From Acidipila sp. EB88 (GTDB taxonomy: Bacteria; Acidobacteriota; Terriglobia; Terriglobales; Acidobacteriaceae), in contig NZ_QWEV01000005.1 of the NCBI RefSeq assembly GCF_003858395.1, positions 1,302,001 through 1,366,000 of the forward strand: DNA of 64,000 nucleotides, given 5' to 3'. Of this stretch, positions 32,373 through 40,660 are shown piece after piece; the stretch's first letter is position 1, and each line of letters begins with the position of its first letter. The notes under the pieces are model-generated. The model searched no databases, had not been told where the DNA came from, and saw only the letters and a program-made list of their open reading frames with translations. The translations under genes were made by a program, and so were the position numbers.

Positions 32373-32857
32373 TAGTGACGCTCCTCCGTGTCGTGGTGCG
32401 TCAAGCCGGCAGCTTCCAGGCCGAGTCGCATCGCCAAAGGTAGTTGCTGGGCCCTGCGGACGTACGGCGAACGCGAAACCACGTAGCCTGCCACCAGTCC
32501 GAAGGTGAACTGTGAAATCAGGAAGTCTGCCCAGTTGATGTGCTGGCTCAGCGTGGGATTGATCGTCGGCAGCGTGGCAAACAGCAGGCCGGACCAGGCC
32601 AGCGGTGCCAGGATGCCACCCAGCAGAACCGGGTGCTTGGGCATCAGCGGCAGGATCGTGCCATACAGCAGGCCAATCAGCACGCAGGAAACCGCATGGA
32701 TGATGATCGCCACGCCCAGGGCCGCCGCGTGAAACGCACGCAGGTCCTGGATCGAAGGATCATGCCATCCGGCCACACCCGCACCACCAAGAAGGTTGAT
32801 CGGATACCAGATGGAGTGCTGCGCGATCAGTCCATAGGCTAGCGCCGGGATGATCAT
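32372..32857 (-). CDS. Unknown 4-helix membrane protein inside oxidase/bc operon
   Basis: 161 residues, not recognised. About four hydrophobic helices: MIIPALAYGLIAQHSIWYP, FHAAALGVAIIIHAVSCVLIG, VLLGGILAPLAWSGLLFATL and FLISQFTFGLVAGYVV, then a basic cytoplasmic tail (SPYVRRAQQLPLAMRLG). Several His lie in or near helices (H14, and HAVSC), but no known haem or metal motif. It overlaps the IV-like gene by 4 bp (ATGA) and the cytochrome c gene by 1 bp, so it is made in step with the complex. It could be an accessory subunit holding the bc and caa3 parts together; that is inference. Confidence 0.8.
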   Translation of the reverse strand: MIIPALAYGLIAQHSIWYPINLLGGAGVAGWHDPSIQDLRAFHAAALGVAIIIHAVSCVLIGLLYGTILPLMPKHPVLLGGILAPLAWSGLLFATLPTINPTLSQHINWADFLISQFTFGLVAGYVVSRSPYVRRAQQLPLAMRLGLEAAGLTHHDTEERH

Positions 32858-33255
32858 CGCGATGCCCCGGCGATGCCGCCCTTGAGGCCGGCCATGACGG
32901 TAAAGCCTTCCAACGGCACCACGGTGCGATGATCCGGGCTGACCGAGATGCGCGAGACAGACTTGCGCGAGCTCTCGATGGCGATCTCCTGCACGCGCAC
33001 TTCGATGCTCTCGTGTGCCTCGTGCGGCAGCACATCCTTGAACCAGCCGACGCAGCCATAGGCCGTCAGCAGGAAACCAAGAATGCTGATGACATAGTGC
33101 GTCAGGATGCCGCCGACCAGCAGCGTGAAGCCAAGCGCGACCACGATCGGCCAGGGCGTGGGCTTGGGCAGGTGAATCGCTTCGCCATGCACCGCGCCGT
33201 GTGGCTTCACCGGGTCCCCATGGGGTATCTCGACTGTGCTTTCGTGAGAGCTCAT
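32854..33255 (-). CDS. Cytochrome c oxidase subunit IV-like (CtaF-like) protein
   Basis: 133 residues. A hydrophilic, His-rich N-terminus (HGDPVKPHGAVHGEAIH) is followed by two close hydrophobic segments (PWPIVVALGFTLLVGGILTHYVISILGFLLTAYG in pieces) and a charged C-terminal domain of about 60 residues. Position after subunit III fits the small subunit IV of bacterial caa3/bo3 oxidases, but the sequence similarity is weak and the long soluble tail is unusual, so the name is tentative. Overlaps the next gene by 4 bp. Confidence 0.65.
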   Translation of the reverse strand: MSSHESTVEIPHGDPVKPHGAVHGEAIHLPKPTPWPIVVALGFTLLVGGILTHYVISILGFLLTAYGCVGWFKDVLPHEAHESIEVRVQEIAIESSRKSVSRISVSPDHRTVVPLEGFTVMAGLKGGIAGASR

Positions 33256-33288
33256 TGCTTTATTCCCTTGCCTTCCCTAGCGACGCCA

Positions 33289-33891
33289 CTACCGGCCAAT
33301 GACATAAACCACCAGAAACACCACCACCCAGACCGCATCGACGAAATGCCAGTACAGGGCAAGCGTCTGGATGCGCTCGCTGTTCTTAGCCGTGATGTGC
33401 CCGGTCATGCCGAAGAGCCACAGCGTGATCAGCATGATCAGGCCGATGATGACGTGCGACGCATGCAGCCCGACCAGCGAGTAGAACGTGGTACCGAACA
33501 GGTTGGTCTGCAGCGTCAGGCCGTCGTGGTAGATCAGCTTGTACCACTCGGCACCCGTGTATCCCAGAAAGATGAGACCGAGTGCGATGGTCGCTCCGAG
33601 CCATGCATTGAATTTCTGGATCTGCCCATGCTCAACCGCCTGCTCGGAAAGCCAGATCGTCAGCGAACTCGAAAGCAGGCAGATCGAGCTGATGATCGGA
33701 ATCTCCAGCACTTCGCGCGGTTGCGGGCCCCACTGGCTTTTGCCGATATAGAACAGGTAAGCCAGCACAAACATGGCGAAGATGGCCGACTCGCCGATGA
33801 TCAGGCAGATCATGCCGACCTTGCCCTTGTTGGGCAGATGCCATGGCTGTTCGAGCTCGTGTGCAACAACCGGGACAGTAATGGTGCTCAT
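33289..33891 (-). CDS. ctaE: Cytochrome c oxidase subunit III
   Basis: 200 residues with five membrane helices, the short form found in caa3 and bo3 oxidases. Family marks: IGESAIFAMFVLAYL near the N-terminus, GYTGAEWYKL, LVGLHASHVIIGLIML with the conserved His pair, and the C-terminal ALYWHFVDAVWVVVF. Subunit III supports proton uptake and stability of subunit I. GAGGAAG lies about eight bases before the ATG. It follows subunit I after a 134-bp gap that contains a hairpin, and precedes the IV-like gene by 33 bp. Confidence 0.95.
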   Translation of the reverse strand: MSTITVPVVAHELEQPWHLPNKGKVGMICLIIGESAIFAMFVLAYLFYIGKSQWGPQPREVLEIPIISSICLLSSSLTIWLSEQAVEHGQIQKFNAWLGATIALGLIFLGYTGAEWYKLIYHDGLTLQTNLFGTTFYSLVGLHASHVIIGLIMLITLWLFGMTGHITAKNSERIQTLALYWHFVDAVWVVVFLVVYVIGR

Positions 33892-33994
33892 GCAGGCTCT
33901 TCCTCGATCACGTCTTTAAGTACCTCGGCTGAAAATTCAGCCAGTCTTGCAGCTGGTGCCTTGATCCGTATCCCATGCCAAACGGGACTGTGCG

Positions 33995-34019
33995 GCGGTG
34001 ACGGGAGTCCCGTCACCGC
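33995..34019 (-). promoter_or_regulatory. Hairpin between subunit I and subunit III genes
   Basis: GCGGTGACG (33995-34003) and CGTCACCGC (34011-34019) form a perfect 9-bp stem with a seven-base loop that can extend by zipping. It lies 6 bp after the subunit I stop, inside the operon, without a T-run. It may be a processing or stability element that sets subunit ratios. Confidence 0.5.
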
Positions 34020-34025
34020 GCGCCT

Positions 34026-35714
34026 TTATTCGTACTTCCAGTCCGGGTCGTCCGGGTGCTTCAGGTCCCACAGCGGACGGCGGCTCGAAACCACCGGCTC
34101 CACCGCGAAGTTGTACTCGGGCGGTGGCGATGCGGTCGCCCACTCCAGCGTCCAGGCATCCCACGGATCCGGTCCGGCTTCCTCACCGTGCAGTGCCGAA
34201 TAGACCATGTTGTACAGGAAGATCGCGACGGCAATGGCCTGGAAGATGCCGCCGATCGAAACGATCAGGTTCCAGGTACCCCAGCCACGGCTCGGCTCGT
34301 AGGTGTAGATCCAGCGCGGCATGCCCAGAATGCCCGGGACGTGCATGAAGTCGAACGTGAGATGGAAGCCAATCAGGAACAGCCAGAAGTGCAGCTTGCC
34401 CAGCTTCTCGTCCATCATGCGTCCGGAAACCTTGGGATACCAGTAATACAGTGCCGCAAAAATGTTGAAGACGATCGAGCCGACCAGCACGTAGTGGAAG
34501 TGCGCCACCACGAAGTAGGAGTTGTGCAGTTGCCAGTCCCAGGGTGAGGCCGAAAGCATGATGCCGGTGAGGCCCGAGATCAGGAACTGGAACACAAAGG
34601 CCGTGCAGAACAGCATGGGGGTCGCGAAGCGCAGCTTGCCGCCCCACATCGTGGCCAGCCAGTTGAAGATCTTGATGCCGGTCGGCACCGCGATGATCAT
34701 GGTCGACAACGTAAAGAAGGCGTTGGCCGCGGAGGTCATGCCGACGGTGAACATGTGGTGCGCCCACACGCCGACCGAGATGAACACGATACCGACCGAG
34801 GCAGCAACCATGGCGGGGTACCCGAACATTGCCTTGCGCGAGAAGACCGGAATGATCTCGTTCGCGATGGCGAAGGCAGGCAGCACCAGGATGTAGACCT
34901 CGGGGTGGCCGAAGATCCAGAAGAAGTGCGCCCAGATCAGCGCCGAGCCGCCGGCCTGCGCGTCAAAGAAGTGTGCGCCCAGGTAGCGGTCGAGTTCCAG
35001 CATGACCTGCGCCGCGGTCAGCGGGGTGATGGCGATCAGGGTCAGGGCAGACACGCACAGCATCAGCCAGCAGAACAGCGGCAGGCGCATCATCGTCATG
35101 CCCTTGCAGCGCATGGAAATGGTAGTAGCCACGATGTTGATCGCGGTACCCAGCGTGCCCCAGCCGGTCACAAACAGGCTCAGCGCCCAGAAGTCCACCG
35201 CGTGACCCTGCGAGTAGGTGCGGGTCGTCAGCGGCGCGTAGGCAAACCAGCCCACGTCCGGGGCAGAACCCTGCCCGTACAGCCCAAAGCCGCCAATAAA
35301 GGAGTAGTACAGCATGATGCCGCCGAATGCTGTCAGCCAGAAAGACAACGCATTCAGGCGGGGAAACGCCATATCCCGGGCGCCAATCATGAGCGGCACC
35401 AGGTAGTTGGCGAACCCGAACAGGATCGGCATGCCCACCAGGAAGACCATCGTGGTGCCGTGCATGGTGAACATGCGGTTGTAGACTTCCGGCGACACGA
35501 AGTGGCTGTTCGGCTGTGCCAGCTGGAGGCGGATGATCATCGCCTCGGTCCCGCCCACGATCAGGAAGAACAGCGAGTACAGCACGTACAGGATGCCGAG
35601 GCGCTTGTGATCCACGGTAATGACCCAGCCATGGAGCCACTCGCGGAAGGTACCTTCCGCGGCCCGGTCTGGAGTCAGGTCAAGCGACCCGATTGGAAGC
35701 GATGCGTCAGCCAT
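34026..35714 (-). CDS. ctaD: Cytochrome c oxidase subunit I (caa3 type)
   Basis: The haem-copper catalytic subunit, 562 residues with about 12 helices, reducing O2 to water and pumping protons. The ligand set is complete: HGTTMVF (low-spin haem), GHPEVYILVLPAF with the CuB His cross-linked to Tyr and the A-family Glu before Val-Tyr, WAHHMFTVG (CuB pair), and HNSYFVVAHFHYVL (high-spin and low-spin haem His). TALMIG-like loop residues FGFANYLVPLMIGARDM are typical. GAGGAG lies about ten bases upstream of the ATG. It begins 21 bp after the end of the subunit II gene. Confidence 0.98.
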   Translation of the reverse strand: MADASLPIGSLDLTPDRAAEGTFREWLHGWVITVDHKRLGILYVLYSLFFLIVGGTEAMIIRLQLAQPNSHFVSPEVYNRMFTMHGTTMVFLVGMPILFGFANYLVPLMIGARDMAFPRLNALSFWLTAFGGIMLYYSFIGGFGLYGQGSAPDVGWFAYAPLTTRTYSQGHAVDFWALSLFVTGWGTLGTAINIVATTISMRCKGMTMMRLPLFCWLMLCVSALTLIAITPLTAAQVMLELDRYLGAHFFDAQAGGSALIWAHFFWIFGHPEVYILVLPAFAIANEIIPVFSRKAMFGYPAMVAASVGIVFISVGVWAHHMFTVGMTSAANAFFTLSTMIIAVPTGIKIFNWLATMWGGKLRFATPMLFCTAFVFQFLISGLTGIMLSASPWDWQLHNSYFVVAHFHYVLVGSIVFNIFAALYYWYPKVSGRMMDEKLGKLHFWLFLIGFHLTFDFMHVPGILGMPRWIYTYEPSRGWGTWNLIVSIGGIFQAIAVAIFLYNMVYSALHGEEAGPDPWDAWTLEWATASPPPEYNFAVEPVVSSRRPLWDLKHPDDPDWKYE

Positions 35715-35735
35715 TGTCGATCTGCTCCTCTGCTG

Positions 35736-36950
35736 CTACTTCAAGCTCGTTAGGTACAGGGAAACCTGTTCCAGCTGGGTCTCAGTGAGCTGCATCGGCG
35801 GCATCAGCGCGCCTTCCTTGAGATCGCTGGGGTTACGAATCCATGCCTTGAGGTTGGAAACATTGTTGGCAACGATGCCCGAACCAAGGGTCTCGCGGCT
35901 GCCGAAGTGGGTCAGGTCAGGGCCGAAGCGCCCATTGGCTACAGTGCCCTGCACCGCGTGACAGTTCATGCAGGCGTTGGTCTGGAAGACCTGCTTGCCG
36001 ACCGCCACCTGGTTCATGCTGGCCTCGCCCGGCGCCTGTGCGGGCACGGCCTGCGGCGATGCCTGCTGCGCCTGCTCAAAGCTGGCGGGTTGGAGACCGC
36101 CGGCGTTCACCGGCACCGACTGGCTGCCCTGTGCATCGCCCTGCTGCTCAACCGCGGGCTGCTGCTGGCGCGTGATCCAGCGCTGAAACTCGTCCGGCGT
36201 ATCAACATACACGCGCAGAAGCATCTTGGCATGCTCGACACCGCAGAACTGGCCGCACTGACCGACATACAGCCCGGGCACATGCGGATCGATCCACATC
36301 TCGTTGACGTGATCGGGAATCGAGTCCACCTTGCCGGCAAGCTGCGGCACCCAGAAGGAGTGCCAGACGTCCGCCGACTGCAGCTTCATAAACGTGGGCT
36401 GCGGACGTTCCTTGGTGCTCATAGGTACGTGCAGTTCGTTGGCGATCACCACGCCGTACTTCGGGTACCGGAACTCCCACCAGAACTGGTGACCAACCAC
36501 GGTCACATCAATCGCGTTCTTGGGCTTGGGATTGTCCTGGATCGCGAAGATCATCCGGGCCGTGGTTAGAAACAGCACCACGACGAGGATCACCGGGATG
36601 ATGGTCCATGCCAGCTCCACCTGGGGCGAGCCATAGATCTGTGCCGGCTCTGTCTCGGTCGGTTCCTTTTCGCGGAACTTCCAGACGACGTACGCCCAGA
36701 TGCCGCCCACCACCAGCAGAATGCCGCCGGTAATCGCGAGCACAAACAGGCTCATTACGTACTCCTGCTGGGCAGGAGTGGAGGTCGGCGCAAACATGTT
36801 GGGTGTCGGCGAGGGCTTGTTCTCGCCCCAGCCAACGGCCGCGACGAGCAAAGACATGCAAAGCAAAGCGGCGGAACGCATGCCGCGTTGCAGCAACAGC
36901 CTGCGCGCGTCGAGAGCTGGCAGCGGCGGCAGTAGGTTGCATTTCAACAT
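35736..36950 (-). CDS. ctaC: Cytochrome c oxidase subunit II with fused cytochrome c
   Basis: 404 residues, first gene of the operon. After a leader (RSAALLCMSLLVAAVG) come two membrane helices (VMSLFVLAITGGILLVVGGI; VELAWTIIPVILVVVLFL) and the CuA cupredoxin domain, with VGHQFWWEFRYP and the copper ligands in QCGQFCGVEHAKM. A Gln/Pro-rich linker of about 60 residues leads to a cytochrome c domain (ACMNCHAVQGT, then LMPPMQL with a candidate Met ligand). This fusion defines a caa3 oxidase. The ATG at 36950 is preceded by AAAGG at nine bases; the longer frame upstream is non-coding in character. The 263 bp before it should carry the operon promoter. Confidence 0.96.
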   Translation of the reverse strand: MLKCNLLPPLPALDARRLLLQRGMRSAALLCMSLLVAAVGWGENKPSPTPNMFAPTSTPAQQEYVMSLFVLAITGGILLVVGGIWAYVVWKFREKEPTETEPAQIYGSPQVELAWTIIPVILVVVLFLTTARMIFAIQDNPKPKNAIDVTVVGHQFWWEFRYPKYGVVIANELHVPMSTKERPQPTFMKLQSADVWHSFWVPQLAGKVDSIPDHVNEMWIDPHVPGLYVGQCGQFCGVEHAKMLLRVYVDTPDEFQRWITRQQQPAVEQQGDAQGSQSVPVNAGGLQPASFEQAQQASPQAVPAQAPGEASMNQVAVGKQVFQTNACMNCHAVQGTVANGRFGPDLTHFGSRETLGSGIVANNVSNLKAWIRNPSDLKEGALMPPMQLTETQLEQVSLYLTSLK

Positions 36951-37213
36951 GTAGGTGCGCCTTTCTTCCCATTCCGGGAGTGCGCCGGGCGCGGCGTCGG
37001 TACTTGCTTGACTACTCTTGATGAACCCGGGGACAGTCATGCGGGGGATACCTCGACACACGCACGCCCGCGTCTGCCCGCCCTGCTCACTTCCTCCCTC
37101 ATCCTAGCAGCTAGAAACAAGGCCCAGAGGTTGCAATTGAGGTGGCAACTTCAACACATCCACCCCATCCACAGCGCGCCCTGCACCGCGGGAATACACC
37201 CGCCTGCTTCGGC

Positions 37214-38407
37214 TCACCCGGCAGGGCCGGAGCGACCCGCGAGGGCAGCGGCGAAACGCACGCCGCGCAGAAGCATGCCCAGGCTCAGGCCTTCCGCGTA
37301 GGCCTGCAACACAGCCCTGGGTACCAGTGGTAACCGCATCAGGCGAAATCCCCGTGCGGGCTCCGCGAAGAAGCGATGGGCGGCATGCTCAGCCACCGCA
37401 AGATCTGCCCGGAGCGTGCGGGATGCGGCCACAAACGCTGTTCCGGCGGATGGCCCATCAGGCTTCGATACTTCGACTCGCCGCCCTGCAGTCTTCACCC
37501 TGCCGAGGCCATGTTGCACCGCCGCGGCGACTGCCTGGCCGCTGCGGATCGCACCATAGATGCCCTCGCCGGTGAGCGGGTCCACAAAGCCGGCAGCGTC
37601 GCCTGCCAGCAGCACGCGGGTCCGAGGCGCGGGCTCATACCGCGCGGCGCCAAGCCCCAGAAACTGGCCGACCGGCCGCGTGATCGTGCGCCCCTCGCCA
37701 CATCGCAGCTCGATATAGCGGAGGAGCGCCGAGCGATTCACATGCGCGGCAGCATCGCCGGCAGCGCTCTCCATATACAGGCCGACATTGACATGGTTGT
37801 CGCGTGGAAACAGCCAGCCGTACCCGCGGGGCGCCGCGGCGAAATCAAACAGCAGCGGAAACTGCTCCTTGGCATAGGCGTGGGGCACATTGGCCTCCAC
37901 CGCAAAACCGGTGCGGAACCAGCGCGCGCCGGTAGTGAGCGCGCGCACCCGGCTGTGCACGCCGTCGGCTCCGATCAGAAAGCGGGCCGTGAGCGGCTCC
38001 GCGCCGGCCAGGTGCAGCACCACCCGGTCGGCCTCCTCCGCCACGGCGGTGAGCGCAGATACCTGCCGGAACTCCACCCCGCGGGCCCGCGTCTGCTCCA
38101 GGCAAAAGGCGTCCAGTTCCTCACGCACCGTCATCGCGCATACAGGTCGGGTTCGGCCGACATCGACCGATGAGCCGGCCCGCTCTTCCAGCACGATGCG
38201 GTTCTGCCAGGTGCGCACTACCGGCGCAATGGAGTAGCGCAAGGCACGCACGGCCTTGATGGTCAGGCCGCCGGCACATGCTTTAGGTCGCGGGAATACG
38301 GCCTTGTCTACCAGCAGTACGCGGCGGCCGGCTGCGGCGAGGTCAAAGGCCGCCGCGCACCCGGCCGGCCCGGCCCCCACCACAATCGCGTCCCAGATCT
38401 CAGCCAT
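37214..38407 (-). CDS. Geranylgeranyl-reductase-family FAD-dependent oxidoreductase
   Basis: 397 residues of a PHBH-fold flavoprotein. The N-terminal FAD motif is IVVGAGPAGCAAAFDLAAAG, followed by the substrate-side PRPKACAGGLTIKA with the Cys-Gly-Gly typical of GGR family proteins, GADGVHSRVR, and GDAAGFVDPLTGEGI, which binds the FAD ribityl. Members saturate isoprenoid chains of lipids, quinones or carotenoids. A plausible role here is menaquinone or lipid side-chain reduction, but no substrate gene is adjacent. GAGGAG lies five to six bases before the ATG. Divergent from xdhC. Confidence 0.87.
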   Translation of the reverse strand: MAEIWDAIVVGAGPAGCAAAFDLAAAGRRVLLVDKAVFPRPKACAGGLTIKAVRALRYSIAPVVRTWQNRIVLEERAGSSVDVGRTRPVCAMTVREELDAFCLEQTRARGVEFRQVSALTAVAEEADRVVLHLAGAEPLTARFLIGADGVHSRVRALTTGARWFRTGFAVEANVPHAYAKEQFPLLFDFAAAPRGYGWLFPRDNHVNVGLYMESAAGDAAAHVNRSALLRYIELRCGEGRTITRPVGQFLGLGAARYEPAPRTRVLLAGDAAGFVDPLTGEGIYGAIRSGQAVAAAVQHGLGRVKTAGRRVEVSKPDGPSAGTAFVAASRTLRADLAVAEHAAHRFFAEPARGFRLMRLPLVPRAVLQAYAEGLSLGMLLRGVRFAAALAGRSGPAG

Positions 38408-38595
38408 TGCTGCTCCTCTATACCCGTCATGCCTTGCCAAACCTGAGGTCGGCCTGTCTGCGCAGGGCGATGTCCTCCAAGATTATCGAGCACACCCCCG
38501 CCGGATGCCTGCGCCTCTAGCCGTGAGTTCACGGGAACTCACCCGATGCTCACTCGGCGAAGCACTGCGTGGTCGCGGCGCATCTACTTCGAGAG

Positions 38596-40011
38596 ATGGG
38601 TGAAATCGCACAGATCCTGGCGTTATGGCGACGCGCGCAATCGCGCGGCGAGCGGGTGTGCCTGGCTACAGTGGTTCACGTGGAAGGCTCCTCGTACCGG
38701 AAGCCGGGCGCACGCATGCTGGTGAGCGCAGGCGGGGAGCGTGCCGGAACAATCAGCGGCGGCTGCCTCGAGGCCGAGGTAAGCCGCAAGGCCTGGTGGC
38801 TCACCGCCAACGGCTCCGTGGTGGAGCGATACCAGAGCTCGTTCGACGATGACGGCGAAGGCATTGCCTGGGGACTGGGCTGCGGAGGCACCGTCTGGGT
38901 GCTGCTCGATCCGAAACCGGCGACGGTGCTGCAGGCGCTGGCACAGAGCTTCGAGCAGGGCGTGGGTGCGGCGGTGGTGTCGCGCCTGCAAGCGCCCGCC
39001 GGAACGCGGCTGATTGCGACGGAGCAAGAGCGCGCGGCTTTCAGCGAAGAGCTCTTGCAGCACGGGGATCCGCCTCCAGATAGAGCCCGCCTGCACGCAG
39101 CCGCGCTCGATGCGCTCGACCGTCGCCAATGCTCCGCGCTTGACCAGCACCTTGTACCGAACGACCCTGCGCCGGACACCGCGCCGGCATTTTTCGTCGA
39201 ATACCTCGCTCCGCCGCCTCGCCTGTCCATCTTTGGCGCTGGCGATGATGCACGGCCGATCGCCCGCTTTGCCGAGGCGCTGGGCTGGCGGGTCGCGGTG
39301 GCTGACGGGCGTTCGCACCTGCTGCGGCAGGAGCGATTTCCGGAAGCTGCAGAGCTGCGGCTGCTGCAGTACAACACCGCCGGCAACAACTCGCCGGTAC
39401 TCTGCGGATTGAACGAGCCTTTGGCGACCGCGGAACTCCCGGTCGCAGAGGCGGGAACGGACGGCGACCGCACCGGACTTCCAGCCAGCGTTTCGGGCAG
39501 CACCGTCGCAACAAGCGCAGTCGAGCCCGAGGTGCAACCGGGTGAGCTTGCCGTGATCCTCACCCATTCGTTTGAACAGGACCGCGCGCTGCTCACCGCG
39601 CTGCTGCCGAAGCCGCTTGCGTACCTCGGCATTCTGGGGCCGCGCCATCGCACCCTGCGGCTCCTTGAAGACGTGGCCCCAGCGCTGGGCTGGACGGTGG
39701 ATGCGTGCTTTGCGCGGCTTCACTCCCCCATCGGCATTGACCTGGGCGCGCGAGACCCGGCTGCCATCGCGCTTTCCATCGTTGCGGATCTGCAGGCAAC
39801 TCTGACCGGACGGCACGTCGCGGTCACGCGTGCGCGCGACCCGAAACCCGCATCACCGGGTGGCGGCACCCACCGGTACCCGGGCCAAGCGCCCGCTGCA
39901 GTCTCGGCGATGGCGAGCCTCATGTCGGAGCCGCAGGCCGGACTACTCTCCGACCCGTCAGTCGGAATACTTCCCATCGAAGCCGACCGTGCAGCCAACA
40001 AGCGCGCCTGA
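38596..40011 (+). CDS. XdhC/CoxI-family molybdenum hydroxylase maturation factor
   Basis: 471 residues. The XdhC N-domain shows ATVVHVEGSSYRKPGARML, ISGGCLEAEV and GLGCGGTVWVLL; the C-terminal Rossmann domain shows LSIFGAGDDARPIARFAEALGW and YLGILGPRHRTLRLLED. XdhC binds molybdopterin cofactor, assists its sulfuration and inserts it into xanthine dehydrogenase- or CO dehydrogenase-like enzymes. An insert of about 50 residues in the Rossmann part (EAGTDGDRTG...VEPEVQ) and a Pro/Ala tail make it longer than most. ATG 38596 is preferred over a GTG at 38569. Overlaps the MocA-like gene by 23 bp; no hydroxylase gene is in view. Confidence 0.9.
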   Translation: MGEIAQILALWRRAQSRGERVCLATVVHVEGSSYRKPGARMLVSAGGERAGTISGGCLEAEVSRKAWWLTANGSVVERYQSSFDDDGEGIAWGLGCGGTVWVLLDPKPATVLQALAQSFEQGVGAAVVSRLQAPAGTRLIATEQERAAFSEELLQHGDPPPDRARLHAAALDALDRRQCSALDQHLVPNDPAPDTAPAFFVEYLAPPPRLSIFGAGDDARPIARFAEALGWRVAVADGRSHLLRQERFPEAAELRLLQYNTAGNNSPVLCGLNEPLATAELPVAEAGTDGDRTGLPASVSGSTVATSAVEPEVQPGELAVILTHSFEQDRALLTALLPKPLAYLGILGPRHRTLRLLEDVAPALGWTVDACFARLHSPIGIDLGARDPAAIALSIVADLQATLTGRHVAVTRARDPKPASPGGGTHRYPGQAPAAVSAMASLMSEPQAGLLSDPSVGILPIEADRAANKRA

Positions 40012-40603
40012 CGCCCCAGGGTGCGCAGCGATCCTGCTGGCAGCCGGTTCCTCCACGCGCCTCGGCCAGCCCAAGCAGCTTGTGTCCTACCAGGGAGAGC
40101 CCCTGGTCGCCCGCGCCGCCCGGCTGGCACTTGCGGCAGGCGCGTCGCCCGTAGTCGTCGTGGCCGGGCCGCACACAGCAGCCTGCCGCGAAGTTCTGGC
40201 CACACTCTCGGTGCAGATCATGGAAAACCCGGAACATGCGGCGGGTATGGGCAGCAGCCTGCGTTTGGGCATGCAGAGCCTCCAGTCCCTGCAGGAGCCG
40301 CGTCCCGCGCGCGTGCTCGTGATGGTTTGCGACCAGCCACTGCTGCGCGTGGAGCATCTCCGGTTGCTGCTGGACGCCGATTGCCCCGATGGCATTGCGG
40401 CGGCGTCGTACGGAGAAGAGCCTCGCCGGGTGGGCGTGCCGGCCGTGTTCGACCGGCGCCACTTTGCCGCGCTCGCGGCGGCCACCGGCGACCAGGGTGC
40501 CCGCGCACTGCTGCGCAGCCTGCCCGTCACGGCAGTGCCGATCCCCGAAGCCGCCATGGATGTCGACACCCCGGACGACCTCGCACGGCTGCGTAGCCGG
40601 TAA
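39989..40603 (+). CDS. MocA/MobA-like nucleotidyltransferase
   Basis: 204 residues of a GT-A-type NTP transferase: AAILLAAGSSTRLGQPKQL at about 12-30 is the NTP-binding loop, VMVCDQPLLR holds the metal-binding Asp, and VDTPDDLARL is the C-terminal Asp motif. The relative MocA makes molybdopterin cytosine dinucleotide for hydroxylases matured by XdhC, and the 23-bp overlap with xdhC supports that role. The start is a GTG (VQPTSAPDAPG); the in-frame region further upstream lies within xdhC and is not MocA-like. CTP specificity is not proved. Confidence 0.87.
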   Translation: MQPTSAPDAPGCAAILLAAGSSTRLGQPKQLVSYQGEPLVARAARLALAAGASPVVVVAGPHTAACREVLATLSVQIMENPEHAAGMGSSLRLGMQSLQSLQEPRPARVLVMVCDQPLLRVEHLRLLLDADCPDGIAAASYGEEPRRVGVPAVFDRRHFAALAAATGDQGARALLRSLPVTAVPIPEAAMDVDTPDDLARLRSR

Positions 40604-40660
40604 CCAGGGAGCTGGAACACCCTGGACGGCCCGCACCGTTCCTGGGTTCATCCATGCGGG

